Assembly: GCA_937907055.1 (NCBI GenBank)
Contig: CALCTW010000013.1
Location: forward strand, 1 to 9,159
Reading direction: 5' to 3'
DNA from: an uncultured Clostridia bacterium
Lineage (GTDB): Bacteria; Bacillota; Clostridia; Christensenellales; Aristaeellaceae
Length of the DNA stretch: 9,159 nt
In this document: in pieces, positions 1-5,748 of the stretch
How the letters are laid out: each line of letters begins with the position of its first letter
How positions within the stretch are numbered: the first letter of the stretch is position 1
The notes under the pieces: model-generated
Seen by the model: the letters and a program-made list of their open reading frames with translations, nothing else
What the model was told of the DNA's origin: nothing
Database searches by the model: none
Position numbers and translations under genes: made by a program

Positions 1-762
1 GCCCGCCAGCATCGCGCCGGTGAAGGTGGGATCAGCCATGCGCTGGCAGACATTATCGACCGCGAAAACGTTGATATACTTGACGCCCTGCGCACGGGCC
101 TTCTTATCCAGACCGGCCTTGACGAAGGAGATGAACCAGCCGCCGTTGCCGTTGGGGGAGGTGGCCACACGATCCTTGGCTTCCAGCAGCACCTTGCCGT
201 CAAAGCCGCAGGCAGGCGCCATTTCCTGCTTGAAGAACTCCACATATTCGGGATTGTAGCCGAAGTAGTTCTTCTCCGCCAGGAATTCACGGGTATCCTG
301 ATCGTTCTTTTCAGAGGTCATGATGTACAGCGGCACCCATTCACCGGCACGATCGACCACATCCATCAGATTGGCGATCAGACGCTCGAAAATGTAAACA
401 TCCTTGGTGATGCCGATATTGTACATGCCCTTGGGCTTATCGGAGCCCAGACGGGTGCCCATACCGCCGGCCAGCAGCAGCGCGCCGACTTCGTGCTTGC
501 GGATGGATTCAAGACCGATCGCGTCATACTTTTCACGGTTCGCGGCGATCTCTTCGATACCGACAGCATCGGTGACAGGGGTGATAACACCCTTGGGGGT
601 TTCCTTCACGCCATCCTTGACCAGATCGATCAGGGAGAAGTCGATCTCACTGATCTGCTGCAGCAGAGAAGCCTGCTGTTCAGCATTCAGCTCATCGTAA
701 TACTTGAGCAGCTGATCCTGGCCGATGGATTCGAGCTTCGCGCGGATTTCCTGTACATTCAT
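1..762 (-). CDS. UDPGP-family UTP-dependent sugar-1-phosphate uridylyltransferase, N-terminal part (runs off left edge)
   Basis: The reading frame is open from 762 to base 1, giving 254 codons with no stop, so the C-terminal part lies outside the window. Residues 96-112 carry the nucleotide-binding signature LLLAGGMGTRLGSDKPKG, and residues 202-208 (SPNGNGG) and 235-237 (VDN) match the uridine-binding and catalytic segments of the eukaryote-like UDP-GlcNAc/UDP-glucose pyrophosphorylase family (UDPGP, type 1). Such enzymes join UTP and a sugar-1-phosphate to make a UDP-sugar plus pyrophosphate in the cytoplasm. This is not the GalU fold variant, and the actual sugar (GlcNAc, glucose or GalNAc) cannot be told from this part. 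A preceding ATG at 768 is in frame, but AGGAG at 776-772 lies only 3 nt from it and 9 nt from the ATG at 762, so 762 is the likely start. A helical 80-residue N-terminal extension precedes the nucleotide fold, as is usual for the family. Confidence 0.88.
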   Translation of the reverse strand, partial: MNVQEIRAKLESIGQDQLLKYYDELNAEQQASLLQQISEIDFSLIDLVKDGVKETPKGVITPVTDAVGIEEIAANREKYDAIGLESIRKHEVGALLLAGGMGTRLGSDKPKGMYNIGITKDVYIFERLIANLMDVVDRAGEWVPLYIMTSEKNDQDTREFLAEKNYFGYNPEYVEFFKQEMAPACGFDGKVLLEAKDRVATSPNGNGGWFISFVKAGLDKKARAQGVKYINVFAVDNVCQRMADPTFTGAMLAG

Positions 763-945
763 GGTCATTTACTCCTTTACCGGAGAGATGATCTCCCCAA
801 TGATTGATTTGACAGATACCGAGCGCCTTCCGGACAACACAAGAAAGTCCGAAAAAGTGCCCAATAATAATATATTCCAAATAAGGATAAAATCCTTTAT
901 GGAAAACAAGAAAAGTGCCGAAAAATGATGCTTTTGCCTGTTTAT
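763..945 (-). promoter_or_regulatory. Intergenic leader/promoter region of the UDPGP gene
   Basis: This 183-bp gap carries the end of the methyltransferase transcript and the upstream region of the uridylyltransferase gene. It is markedly AT-rich at 864-900, where overlapping TATTAT boxes (872-864, minus strand) could act as a -10; no good -35 stands out. An inverted repeat AAGGAT-AAA-ATCCTT lies at 883-897, and AAAAGTGCC occurs twice (853-861 and 911-919). GGAGA-GATGA-TCTCC at 782-796 forms a short hairpin just ahead of the ribosome binding site. No clear T-tract terminator for the upstream methyltransferase is visible. Box assignments are tentative. Confidence 0.35.
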
Positions 946-1707
946 TCACTCACGAACCGCGACCGCGGTGAATTCGCCGGGCAGGCGTTCATTTTCCCAA
1001 GCCGGGTGCTCGTCAAAACGCTGAAGGCGGAAGCCGTTCTGCAATATGGCATTCAGGATCTCGCTGATGGTATATTTGCGATAAAGGCATTTGGGGATCC
1101 GGCTGCGTTCGGATTCATCATAGAACCGCGCGTGCGCCATCTCCCCTTCAAACACATCTGAAGAAAAATAGCCCATGACAGGCTGTTCCAGACGCAGCGC
1201 GTCCGTGATCTTCGTAAAGGGATGAAAATCGCTGCAGATCATGGTTCCGCCCGGCTTCAGCAGCGCGCGCTGGACACGCATGAACGCGTCGATATCGTGG
1301 AAATAGTGCAGAATACCGCCTTCCATGAACACAACATCAAAATACCCGCCGTATTTCTGAAGATCCGCCTCCAGCACATCCCCGACCACATAATCGATCT
1401 GCACCCCGGCTGCCTGCGCGACCTCAAGAGCGTAACGGCGATTGGCTTCAGAGATATCAAAGACCGTCACTTCTGCCCCGAGCAGCGCCAGAGGAACGGC
1501 CTTTTTGCCGCAGGAGCCGCAGATATTGGCGACACGAAGCCCGGCATAGTGATCAAAATAAGCGGCATAGCGGCGCAGACTCTTTTCAGGATCTGCCTGA
1601 TCCTGCTTTGCGCGCTCCCGCGGAGTACCATTATGGCAGACCCAGAACGCGTAGGCATCATACTCCCAGGCCTGTTTATTCTGCCTGCTGTATTCTTCCA
1701 TCATCAT
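946..1707 (-). CDS. Class I SAM-dependent methyltransferase
   Basis: The 253-residue protein has the Rossmann methyltransferase order: motif I at residues 59-68 (VANICGSCGK, a variant of the usual GxGxG loop), the acidic ribose-binding residue D84 in TVFDIS, D110 in VVGDVL for the adenine side, motif IV FDVVFMEGGILHY at 123-135 and LLKPGGTMI at 149-157. It belongs with the Methyltransf_11/25-type small-molecule enzymes; the methyl acceptor is not identifiable. The N-terminal cap has an aromatic run (AWEYDAYAFW) typical of this group. Three ATGs stand in tandem (1707, 1704, 1701); the AAGGG at 1713-1709 is best spaced (7 nt) for the third, so the protein may begin MEEYSRQN. It lies 15 nt after the nucleoside phosphorylase stop and is the last gene of a probable three-gene operon. 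The Cys/Ser-containing glycine loop is slightly unusual but still compatible with SAM binding. Confidence 0.85.
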   Translation of the reverse strand: MMMEEYSRQNKQAWEYDAYAFWVCHNGTPRERAKQDQADPEKSLRRYAAYFDHYAGLRVANICGSCGKKAVPLALLGAEVTVFDISEANRRYALEVAQAAGVQIDYVVGDVLEADLQKYGGYFDVVFMEGGILHYFHDIDAFMRVQRALLKPGGTMICSDFHPFTKITDALRLEQPVMGYFSSDVFEGEMAHARFYDESERSRIPKCLYRKYTISEILNAILQNGFRLQRFDEHPAWENERLPGEFTAVAVRE

Positions 1708-1722
1708 ACCCTTTCGGCCCGT

Positions 1723-2517
1723 TCAGTCCATCGCCGCGATACGCAGGATCACGCGCGGCAGAATGACCTTCCTGCCATGATCATACCGAGCTTCCTCTTC
1801 TTCCGTGCGGCCGATCAGTGCTGTGCCGGAGGCGGAATTATCCGAGACGACCAGCAGGGCGATGGCCGGGACCTCCAGCAAAGCCGACATGGTGTAAAAA
1901 GCCGCGGTCTCCATCTCGATCAGATCGGTATCAAATGAACGGATCTCATCAAGATGCGTGTATTCAAGCGCGACGGACGGCGTGCAGAACACGGTGGCCG
2001 GTTTCAGGGTATCCCCCTTTTCCGCGCACAAAGCAATGACACGATCAACAAATTTCCGGTCAGGATAGATCTTTTCGAACGGCACGTGATCACGAATGCT
2101 TTCCTTAAGATATGTAAGGGCATAACCGCTGTCAATGGAATAAGAAGGCGTACAGAGATCGCCGAGCAGGAAATCCGCCTTCAGCGCGCCGACAGCTCCG
2201 ACAAAGATCAGTTTTTCGAACTGAAGCTCCGCGCAGAGGGCAAGATGATCGATCACGTTGGCATCCGTGGTCCCGGTTTTGACCCACGCGATCTTCATGC
2301 CGTTTGCTTCGATGAGATAGGCCGCGTTGCAGGAGCCTTCCCGAAGGAGCGTGACACAGCCCAGTTCTTCCATTTTCAGTTTGTACGGGGTGTAGGTCGG
2401 CGCGATCACCAGCGCGTCATAGACCGTCTCCTCGTCAAATCCGAAAACGAGAGAAGCCATGTGCTGCGCGTTATACTGATGGAAGCTTTGAAGGATCCTT
2501 ATCATCTTATCCTGCAT
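1723..2517 (-). CDS. Nucleoside phosphorylase family protein (PNP/UDP phosphorylase fold)
   Basis: The 264 residues match the PNP_UDP_1 superfamily (purine/uridine phosphorylases and relatives, which cleave a nucleoside N-glycosidic bond using phosphate or water). Visible marks are the glycine-rich phosphate/ribose segment FVGAVGAL at 105-112, the ribose-binding EMETAAF at 201-207, and SDN at 225-227, where the Asp corresponds to the acid that protonates the purine in purine-type enzymes. The Asp is present, so a purine substrate is possible, but the base specificity cannot be settled by eye. The N-terminal 30 residues resemble no motif I know. AAAGG at 2529-2525 sits 7 nt ahead of the ATG and fixes the start. 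The gene lies 49 nt after the APH-like kinase and 15 nt before the methyltransferase on the same strand, with no terminator between, so they are probably co-transcribed. The job could be nucleoside salvage or the turnover of a by-product such as methylthioadenosine; the latter is only a guess from the methyltransferase next door. Confidence 0.82.
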   Translation of the reverse strand: MQDKMIRILQSFHQYNAQHMASLVFGFDEETVYDALVIAPTYTPYKLKMEELGCVTLLREGSCNAAYLIEANGMKIAWVKTGTTDANVIDHLALCAELQFEKLIFVGAVGALKADFLLGDLCTPSYSIDSGYALTYLKESIRDHVPFEKIYPDRKFVDRVIALCAEKGDTLKPATVFCTPSVALEYTHLDEIRSFDTDLIEMETAAFYTMSALLEVPAIALLVVSDNSASGTALIGRTEEEEARYDHGRKVILPRVILRIAAMD

Positions 2518-2566
2518 ATGTTTTCCTTTCGGGATCAGGGATCAAAATACATTTTTCTGTTATAGA

Positions 2567-3373
2567 TCAGAACAGTGTGTCCAGCAGCTGATACCAGCGC
2601 AATTTTTCCGTGTCCGGACGGATGCCGAGCGCGTCAAACAGCAAATCCGCTTTGCAATCCGGATAAACCTTACCGCCGTAAGCACCCTGCGCGTTACGCT
2701 GCAGACTGCCGCAGCAATCCGCGATATCCCGCCAGCGATCCCCGATGCCGAAAGTGTCAAGATCGATAAAGCCGCTGATACGGTCGTTTTCGAGCAGAAG
2801 ATTCGGCAGACAGAAATCGCCGTGTGAAAGCACAGGCTCCTCCTCCGGTCGGTTGTCGATCAGCCACCGGAGGAGCGCCTCCGGATCTCTGAAGCCGCCC
2901 ATACCGAAGGTTTCCGGCCCGGCGTTTTTGATGTCCACAAGGCCGCGCTCCACACGATCGGCCGCTTCGGCTAATTCGGTATCCAGGCCGCGCGTACGCG
3001 GACAGCCCCCGGGATCGGTATGCCAGAGCATCTGCATCGCCTCGGCAAGAAGGGGGATCAGCACCTTCGGACGGGAGAGATAGACATCATCACAGGCCAT
3101 AGTACCTGTGACACGGGACATCAGGAGATATTGATGATCGGCCTCCTGCTCAAACGCGATCACCCGGGGCGCGGGCAACCGGCCCTGCAGCCACTGCATG
3201 ACATGAACGGTCTGTTCATTGCGCGGATCCGCGGGGGTGATCCTGAGAACGGAATCATCAAAAAGCATGACCTTCGCGCCGGACAGACCGGTCTGATCGG
3301 CAGTATACGTCTTGCCGCCGACCAGCTGGGCGATCTTCTGCGGCAAGATAAGCGGTATATTCATCGTATTCAT
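2567..3373 (-). CDS. APH(3')-type aminoglycoside phosphotransferase homologue
   Basis: The 268-residue protein follows aminoglycoside 3'-phosphotransferase (for example APH(3')-IIIa, about 264 residues) along its whole length. It has the P-loop-like TGLSGAKV at 28-35, WLQGRLPAPRV at 61-71, the catalytic loop HGDFCLPN at 184-191 (catalytic base D186, Mg ligand N191), the DFG-equivalent IDLD at 203-206 (D204), and a C-terminus ending LLDTLF like the family's LLDELF. These enzymes move the ATP gamma-phosphate to a hydroxyl of an aminoglycoside. Odd point: the family's ATP-binding lysine (K44 in APH(3')-IIIa, in LYLKM) is R44 here (SVLRITP). It may be a housekeeping or drifted kinase rather than a resistance gene. 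No Shine-Dalgarno precedes either ATG (3373 or 3364); a TATATT box 13-18 nt upstream would leave an almost leaderless transcript. It is probably the first gene of the operon with the phosphorylase and methyltransferase. The family is sure; activity on antibiotics is not. Confidence 0.85.
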   Translation of the reverse strand: MNTMNIPLILPQKIAQLVGGKTYTADQTGLSGAKVMLFDDSVLRITPADPRNEQTVHVMQWLQGRLPAPRVIAFEQEADHQYLLMSRVTGTMACDDVYLSRPKVLIPLLAEAMQMLWHTDPGGCPRTRGLDTELAEAADRVERGLVDIKNAGPETFGMGGFRDPEALLRWLIDNRPEEEPVLSHGDFCLPNLLLENDRISGFIDLDTFGIGDRWRDIADCCGSLQRNAQGAYGGKVYPDCKADLLFDALGIRPDTEKLRWYQLLDTLF

Positions 3374-3476
3374 ATTTTTGTTTGAAATATATAAGAAGAA
3401 GTTAAGTCGGCATATAAAGCGAGCGCATAATTGCTTTCATCAAAGATATCTGCCCTCTGCTGCTTCACAAAGCCTT

Positions 3477-3504
3477 CAAGATCGACCGCGCTTCGTCGAT
3501 CCTT
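3477..3504 (-). terminator. Hairpin just after the rRNA methyltransferase stop (possible weak terminator)
   Basis: GATCGAC at 3480-3486 pairs perfectly with GTCGATC at 3495-3501 around an 8-nt loop, and AA/TT pairs extend the stem past one bulged base. It begins 4 nt after the minus-strand stop at 3508, the usual place for a terminator, but the downstream sequence has no run of T, so it may instead stabilise the mRNA end or allow read-through into the kinase gene. Confidence 0.4.
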
Positions 3505-3507
3505 CCG

Positions 3508-4629
3508 TTACCGGTTCAGCGTCATAAGAGCTACGGTCTCCACATGCTCGGTGAACGGGAAGAGATCGACCGGCTTGACGAACTCCGGCGCGTAATCATA
3601 CCCGGACAGCAGAAGCACATCCCGCGCGAGAGATTCCGGGAAGCAGGAAATGTAGACGATCTTTTCCGGGGCATGCTCCGCCAGCGCCTTCAGGAAAGCC
3701 ACATCGCAGCCGGCGCGCGGCGGATCGACAAAAACGCAGTCAAAGTGTTCCTTGCTGTTCTTCAGTGCCTGCATGACATCACCGCAGGTGAAGGTGATAT
3801 TTTCGATGCGGTTGACCCTCGCGCTCTTCTGCGCGCAGAGAACGGAGGGCTTGACGATCTCGACCCCGGTCACCTGACGGGCTTCCCGGGCCGCGCGCAT
3901 GCCGATGACGCCCACGCCGCAATACGCGTCCAGCACATTTTCTGTGCCGGTGAGACCGGCGGTTTTGACCGCGAGATCGTATAACTTTTCCGCCTGCGGC
4001 GTATGCACCTGATAGAAGGTGCGGCCGGTCAGGCAGACCTTGAGACCGCACATGGTGTCCCACAGTTCATCGCGTCCGGCCAGCAGTTTATCCTTGAAGC
4101 CGAAGATCGCGCTGTTATCCCGCGGATTATAATTCTGCACAACACCGCGGACTTCGGGGTATTTTTCGATGATCTTCTTCGCGATGGCTTCGCCGTTCGG
4201 CAATTCTTCCGTGCCGGTCACCAGCGTGACGACGGTCTCGCCGCTGCGAGCGCCGCGGCGGATCTGCATATGGCGCAGAACGCCCTTGTGGTAATCCTCG
4301 CGGTAGGCGCTTAAGCCTTCCTTTGCCAGAAGTTCCGTGATGCCAAAGGCCATCCGGCAGGCTTCCGGATCCTCCAGCAGACAATCCTTGATGCTGATGA
4401 CCTGATGTGTGCCGCTTTTATAGATCCCGCTGTACAGGCTCTGCTTACCGTTCGCGAAGGTGCGCAGGACCTTGTTGCGGTAATGGACAGGCATTTCCGC
4501 GCCCATGATCTTTTCAGACTGAGGGAAAAGCTTCTTAATGCGCGCTTCCTTCTTTTTCAGGGTATCCCCGTACATCTGATCGATATCGCGGCAGCCGCCG
4601 CAGCCTTTATCATAAAACGGACACTTCAT
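3508..4629 (-). CDS. 23S rRNA (uracil-C5)-methyltransferase, TrmA/RlmC/RlmD family, without TRAM domain
   Basis: The 373-residue protein makes 5-methyluridine in RNA with SAM. It opens directly with the iron-sulfur cysteines C3, C10 and C13 (CPFYDKGCGGC), and C83 is the likely fourth ligand, so no N-terminal TRAM domain is present; length and layout match E. coli RlmC (about 375) rather than the usual Firmicutes RlmCD with TRAM (about 450). Further marks: FYQVHTPQAEKLYD at 205-218, SAM motif LDAYCGVGVIG at 233-243, DPPR at 302-305, nucleophile C329 in ISCFPESLARD and general base E364 in EHVETV. The nucleophile motif is normally SCNP, so Phe330 replaces a conserved Asn. Which uracil it modifies (747, 1939 or both) is not readable. 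GAGG at 4640-4637, 7 nt before the ATG, fixes the start. It has its own promoter and appears to be transcribed alone. Confidence 0.88.
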   Translation of the reverse strand: MKCPFYDKGCGGCRDIDQMYGDTLKKKEARIKKLFPQSEKIMGAEMPVHYRNKVLRTFANGKQSLYSGIYKSGTHQVISIKDCLLEDPEACRMAFGITELLAKEGLSAYREDYHKGVLRHMQIRRGARSGETVVTLVTGTEELPNGEAIAKKIIEKYPEVRGVVQNYNPRDNSAIFGFKDKLLAGRDELWDTMCGLKVCLTGRTFYQVHTPQAEKLYDLAVKTAGLTGTENVLDAYCGVGVIGMRAAREARQVTGVEIVKPSVLCAQKSARVNRIENITFTCGDVMQALKNSKEHFDCVFVDPPRAGCDVAFLKALAEHAPEKIVYISCFPESLARDVLLLSGYDYAPEFVKPVDLFPFTEHVETVALMTLNR

Positions 4630-4673
4630 CGCTGTTCCTCTTTTCCTGTCACGCGCTCCGCGTATCTATGCTC

Positions 4674-4702
4674 ATTCTATCACAAACAACGGTGTTTGTA
4701 CA
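4674..4702 (-). promoter_or_regulatory. Sigma-A-type promoter of the rRNA methyltransferase gene with an inverted repeat in its spacer
   Basis: On the minus strand TGTACA (4702-4697, four of six -35 matches) is followed after exactly 17 nt by TAGAAT (4679-4674, five of six -10 matches), about 45 nt upstream of the start codon. The perfect inverted repeat ACAAACA-N4-TGTTTGT (4682-4699) fills most of the spacer and touches the -35 box, a position where a bound repressor would block RNA polymerase. The promoter call is by eye; the operator role is inferred. Confidence 0.55.
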
Positions 4703-4716
4703 GTTCGGCATCAGCA

Positions 4717-4744
4717 AAAGCGGAGACCCTGCGGCCTCCGCTTT
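4717..4744 (-). terminator. Rho-independent terminator of the VWA gene
   Basis: AAAGCGGAG (4717-4725) pairs perfectly with CTCCGCTTT (4736-4744) around a 10-nt GC-rich loop. Read on the minus strand the hairpin starts 18 nt after the stop of the VWA gene and ends in TTTTG. It separates that gene from the rRNA methyltransferase promoter, supporting separate transcripts. Confidence 0.75.
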
Positions 4745-4762
4745 CATATGAATGATTTTCGA

Positions 4763-5419
4763 TTATTTGCTGCCCTTTTTCTTCTTTTCATAATAGGCGT
4801 CCGCTTCCTCACGCCAGGCATCGGTCACCGGCTCACAGGCACGGATCGACTTTACAGCCATGCTGACCGCCTGATAATTGAGCTGCGTTCCCCTGGCATC
4901 ACACGCGTAGTTGACCGCGCGCTCCCTGTCGATCCCGAACCGGCCCGCCGTTTCGACAGCGTCGATATTCGCGCCCATGAAAATGAATTCCCAGCCATAG
5001 CGCTCTTTCTGACGCTCGATCATCTGCTTCACTTTCCCGGATGTATACTGACGGCTCGCGTTCTCTTCGCCGTCAGTGGTAATGACAAAGACCGTCTTTT
5101 CCGGCACATCCTCATTTCGCGCGTACTTATGTACATTGCCGATATGATGGACGGCACCGCCGATCGCGTCGATCAGCGCGGTACAGCCGCCGACATTGTA
5201 ATCCTTACGGGTCATGGCCGGGATCTCGCTCAGCGGCACACGGTCAAAGATGACATGGCTGTCATCACTGAAAAGAACAACGGACACCAGTGCTTCGCCC
5301 TCAGCTTCCTTCTGCTTTTCGATGAGACTGTTGAAGCCGCCGATCGTATCCGCCTCCAGCCCGGACATCGAACCGCTCTTATCCAGAATAAATACCATTT
5401 CAGTCAAACCCTTTTTCAT
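4763..5419 (-). CDS. VWA (von Willebrand factor A) domain protein with intact MIDAS
   Basis: The product of 218 residues is almost entirely one VWA domain. The metal-ion-dependent adhesion site is complete: D13-x-S15-x-S17 in ILDKSGSMSG, T80 in GGCTALIDAI, and D116 in ITTDGEEN. There is no signal peptide or membrane segment, so it should be cytoplasmic, and the tail is strongly basic (EKKKKGSK). Such stand-alone bacterial VWA proteins usually work as metal-dependent protein-protein contacts, often alongside AAA ATPases or tellurium-resistance-type proteins, but no such partner is in this window and its role is unknown. An in-frame ATG ten codons upstream (5449) exists, but AAGGAGGA at 5434-5427 lies 8 nt before the ATG at 5419 and inside that longer frame, so 5419 is clearly the start. 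The gene is transcribed alone, divergently from serC, and ends at a hairpin terminator. Confidence 0.88.
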   Translation of the reverse strand: MKKGLTEMVFILDKSGSMSGLEADTIGGFNSLIEKQKEAEGEALVSVVLFSDDSHVIFDRVPLSEIPAMTRKDYNVGGCTALIDAIGGAVHHIGNVHKYARNEDVPEKTVFVITTDGEENASRQYTSGKVKQMIERQKERYGWEFIFMGANIDAVETAGRFGIDRERAVNYACDARGTQLNYQAVSMAVKSIRACEPVTDAWREEADAYYEKKKKGSK

Positions 5420-5624
5420 GTTTTGTTCCTCCTTCACAGACTGTATCACGATCGCCGTTTCTCACCCGGCAATATGATCATAACTGATTTGAAAGAACAA
5501 AAGGTCACCTGCAAGGCGACATTTTAAGAGTATTCGGCAGTCCGCGATACCGCGGCGTGATCCCGCCGCGGAACGTTTTCTCCCTTTCGAACCGGGCAGC
5601 AATTGTTCTTTTATTGTTCATGGG
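5420..5624. other. Divergent intergenic region between the VWA gene and the serC promoter
   Basis: There is no credible gene here. Near the VWA end, the minus strand has its ribosome binding site and a possible -10 (TATGAT, around 5480) without a good -35. The middle holds a GC-rich stem-loop listed separately. The remainder up to the serC -35 is AT-rich with TTGTTCTTTTATTGTTCA at about 5604-5621, a repeated TTGTTC/TTGTTCA theme with no known binding protein that I can name. Confidence 0.5.
5550..5571. repeat. Perfect GC-only stem-loop upstream of serC
   Basis: CCGCGGCG (5550-5557) pairs with CGCCGCGG (5564-5571) around TGATCC. On the plus strand it is followed by AACGTTTTCTCCCTTT, so it resembles a terminator, yet no plus-strand gene lies upstream that would need one. 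An alternative pairing with CCGCG at 5542-5546 exists. It may insulate serC from stray transcription or be a protein site; the function is open. Confidence 0.5.
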
Positions 5625-5653
5625 TTGATTTATTGATCCGTCAGGCGCATAAT
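5625..5653 (+). promoter_or_regulatory. Sigma-A-type promoter of the serC-serA operon
   Basis: TTGATT (5625-5630) and CATAAT (5648-5653) are separated by exactly 17 nt and match the consensus at four and five of six positions. The expected start of transcription is near 5660, leaving an 89-nt leader before serC. In that leader GGGC at 5682-5685 can pair either with GCCC at 5675-5678 or with GCCC at 5693-5696, and a 12-bp palindrome (AATTGATCAATT, 5721-5732) sits against the GGAGG. I recognise no T-box or known riboswitch. Confidence 0.65.
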
Positions 5654-5733
5654 ATACACGCAGTGACAAATTCAGCCCTGCGGGCGGATTTTGCCCCACA
5701 TGCACATAAAAGATGAAATCAATTGATCAATTT

Positions 5734-5738
5734 GGAGG
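5734..5738 (+). promoter_or_regulatory. Ribosome binding site of serC
   Basis: GGAGG lies 10 nt before the serC ATG at 5749. A nearer ATG at 5742 is out of frame and only 3 nt from the GGAGG, so it should not compete. The palindrome at 5721-5732 abuts this site and could mask it partly if it folds. Confidence 0.7.
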
Positions 5739-5748
5739 TATATGACTT

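Noticed and set aside
1222..1938. Plus-strand open frames over the methyltransferase, phosphorylase and rRNA methyltransferase genes
   Set aside because: They cross gene boundaries on the other strand, show no motif, and lack ribosome binding sites.
946..3373. Anti-phage defence island
   Set aside because: None of the three proteins shows a nuclease, NTPase sensor or toxin domain, and there are no mobile element marks nearby.
4763..5419. Tellurium-resistance or MoxR-type VWA system
   Set aside because: No TerD-like or AAA ATPase gene lies next to it within the window, so the link cannot be supported.
5505..5705. 66-codon minus-strand frame between the VWA gene and serC
   Set aside because: It runs through the serC promoter and the GC-rich stem-loop, its codons are unlike the neighbours, and there is no ribosome binding site.
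5660..5748. T-box or other known riboswitch in the serC leader
   Set aside because: No T-box consensus, specifier loop or terminator/antiterminator pair is visible, and the leader is only about 89 nt.
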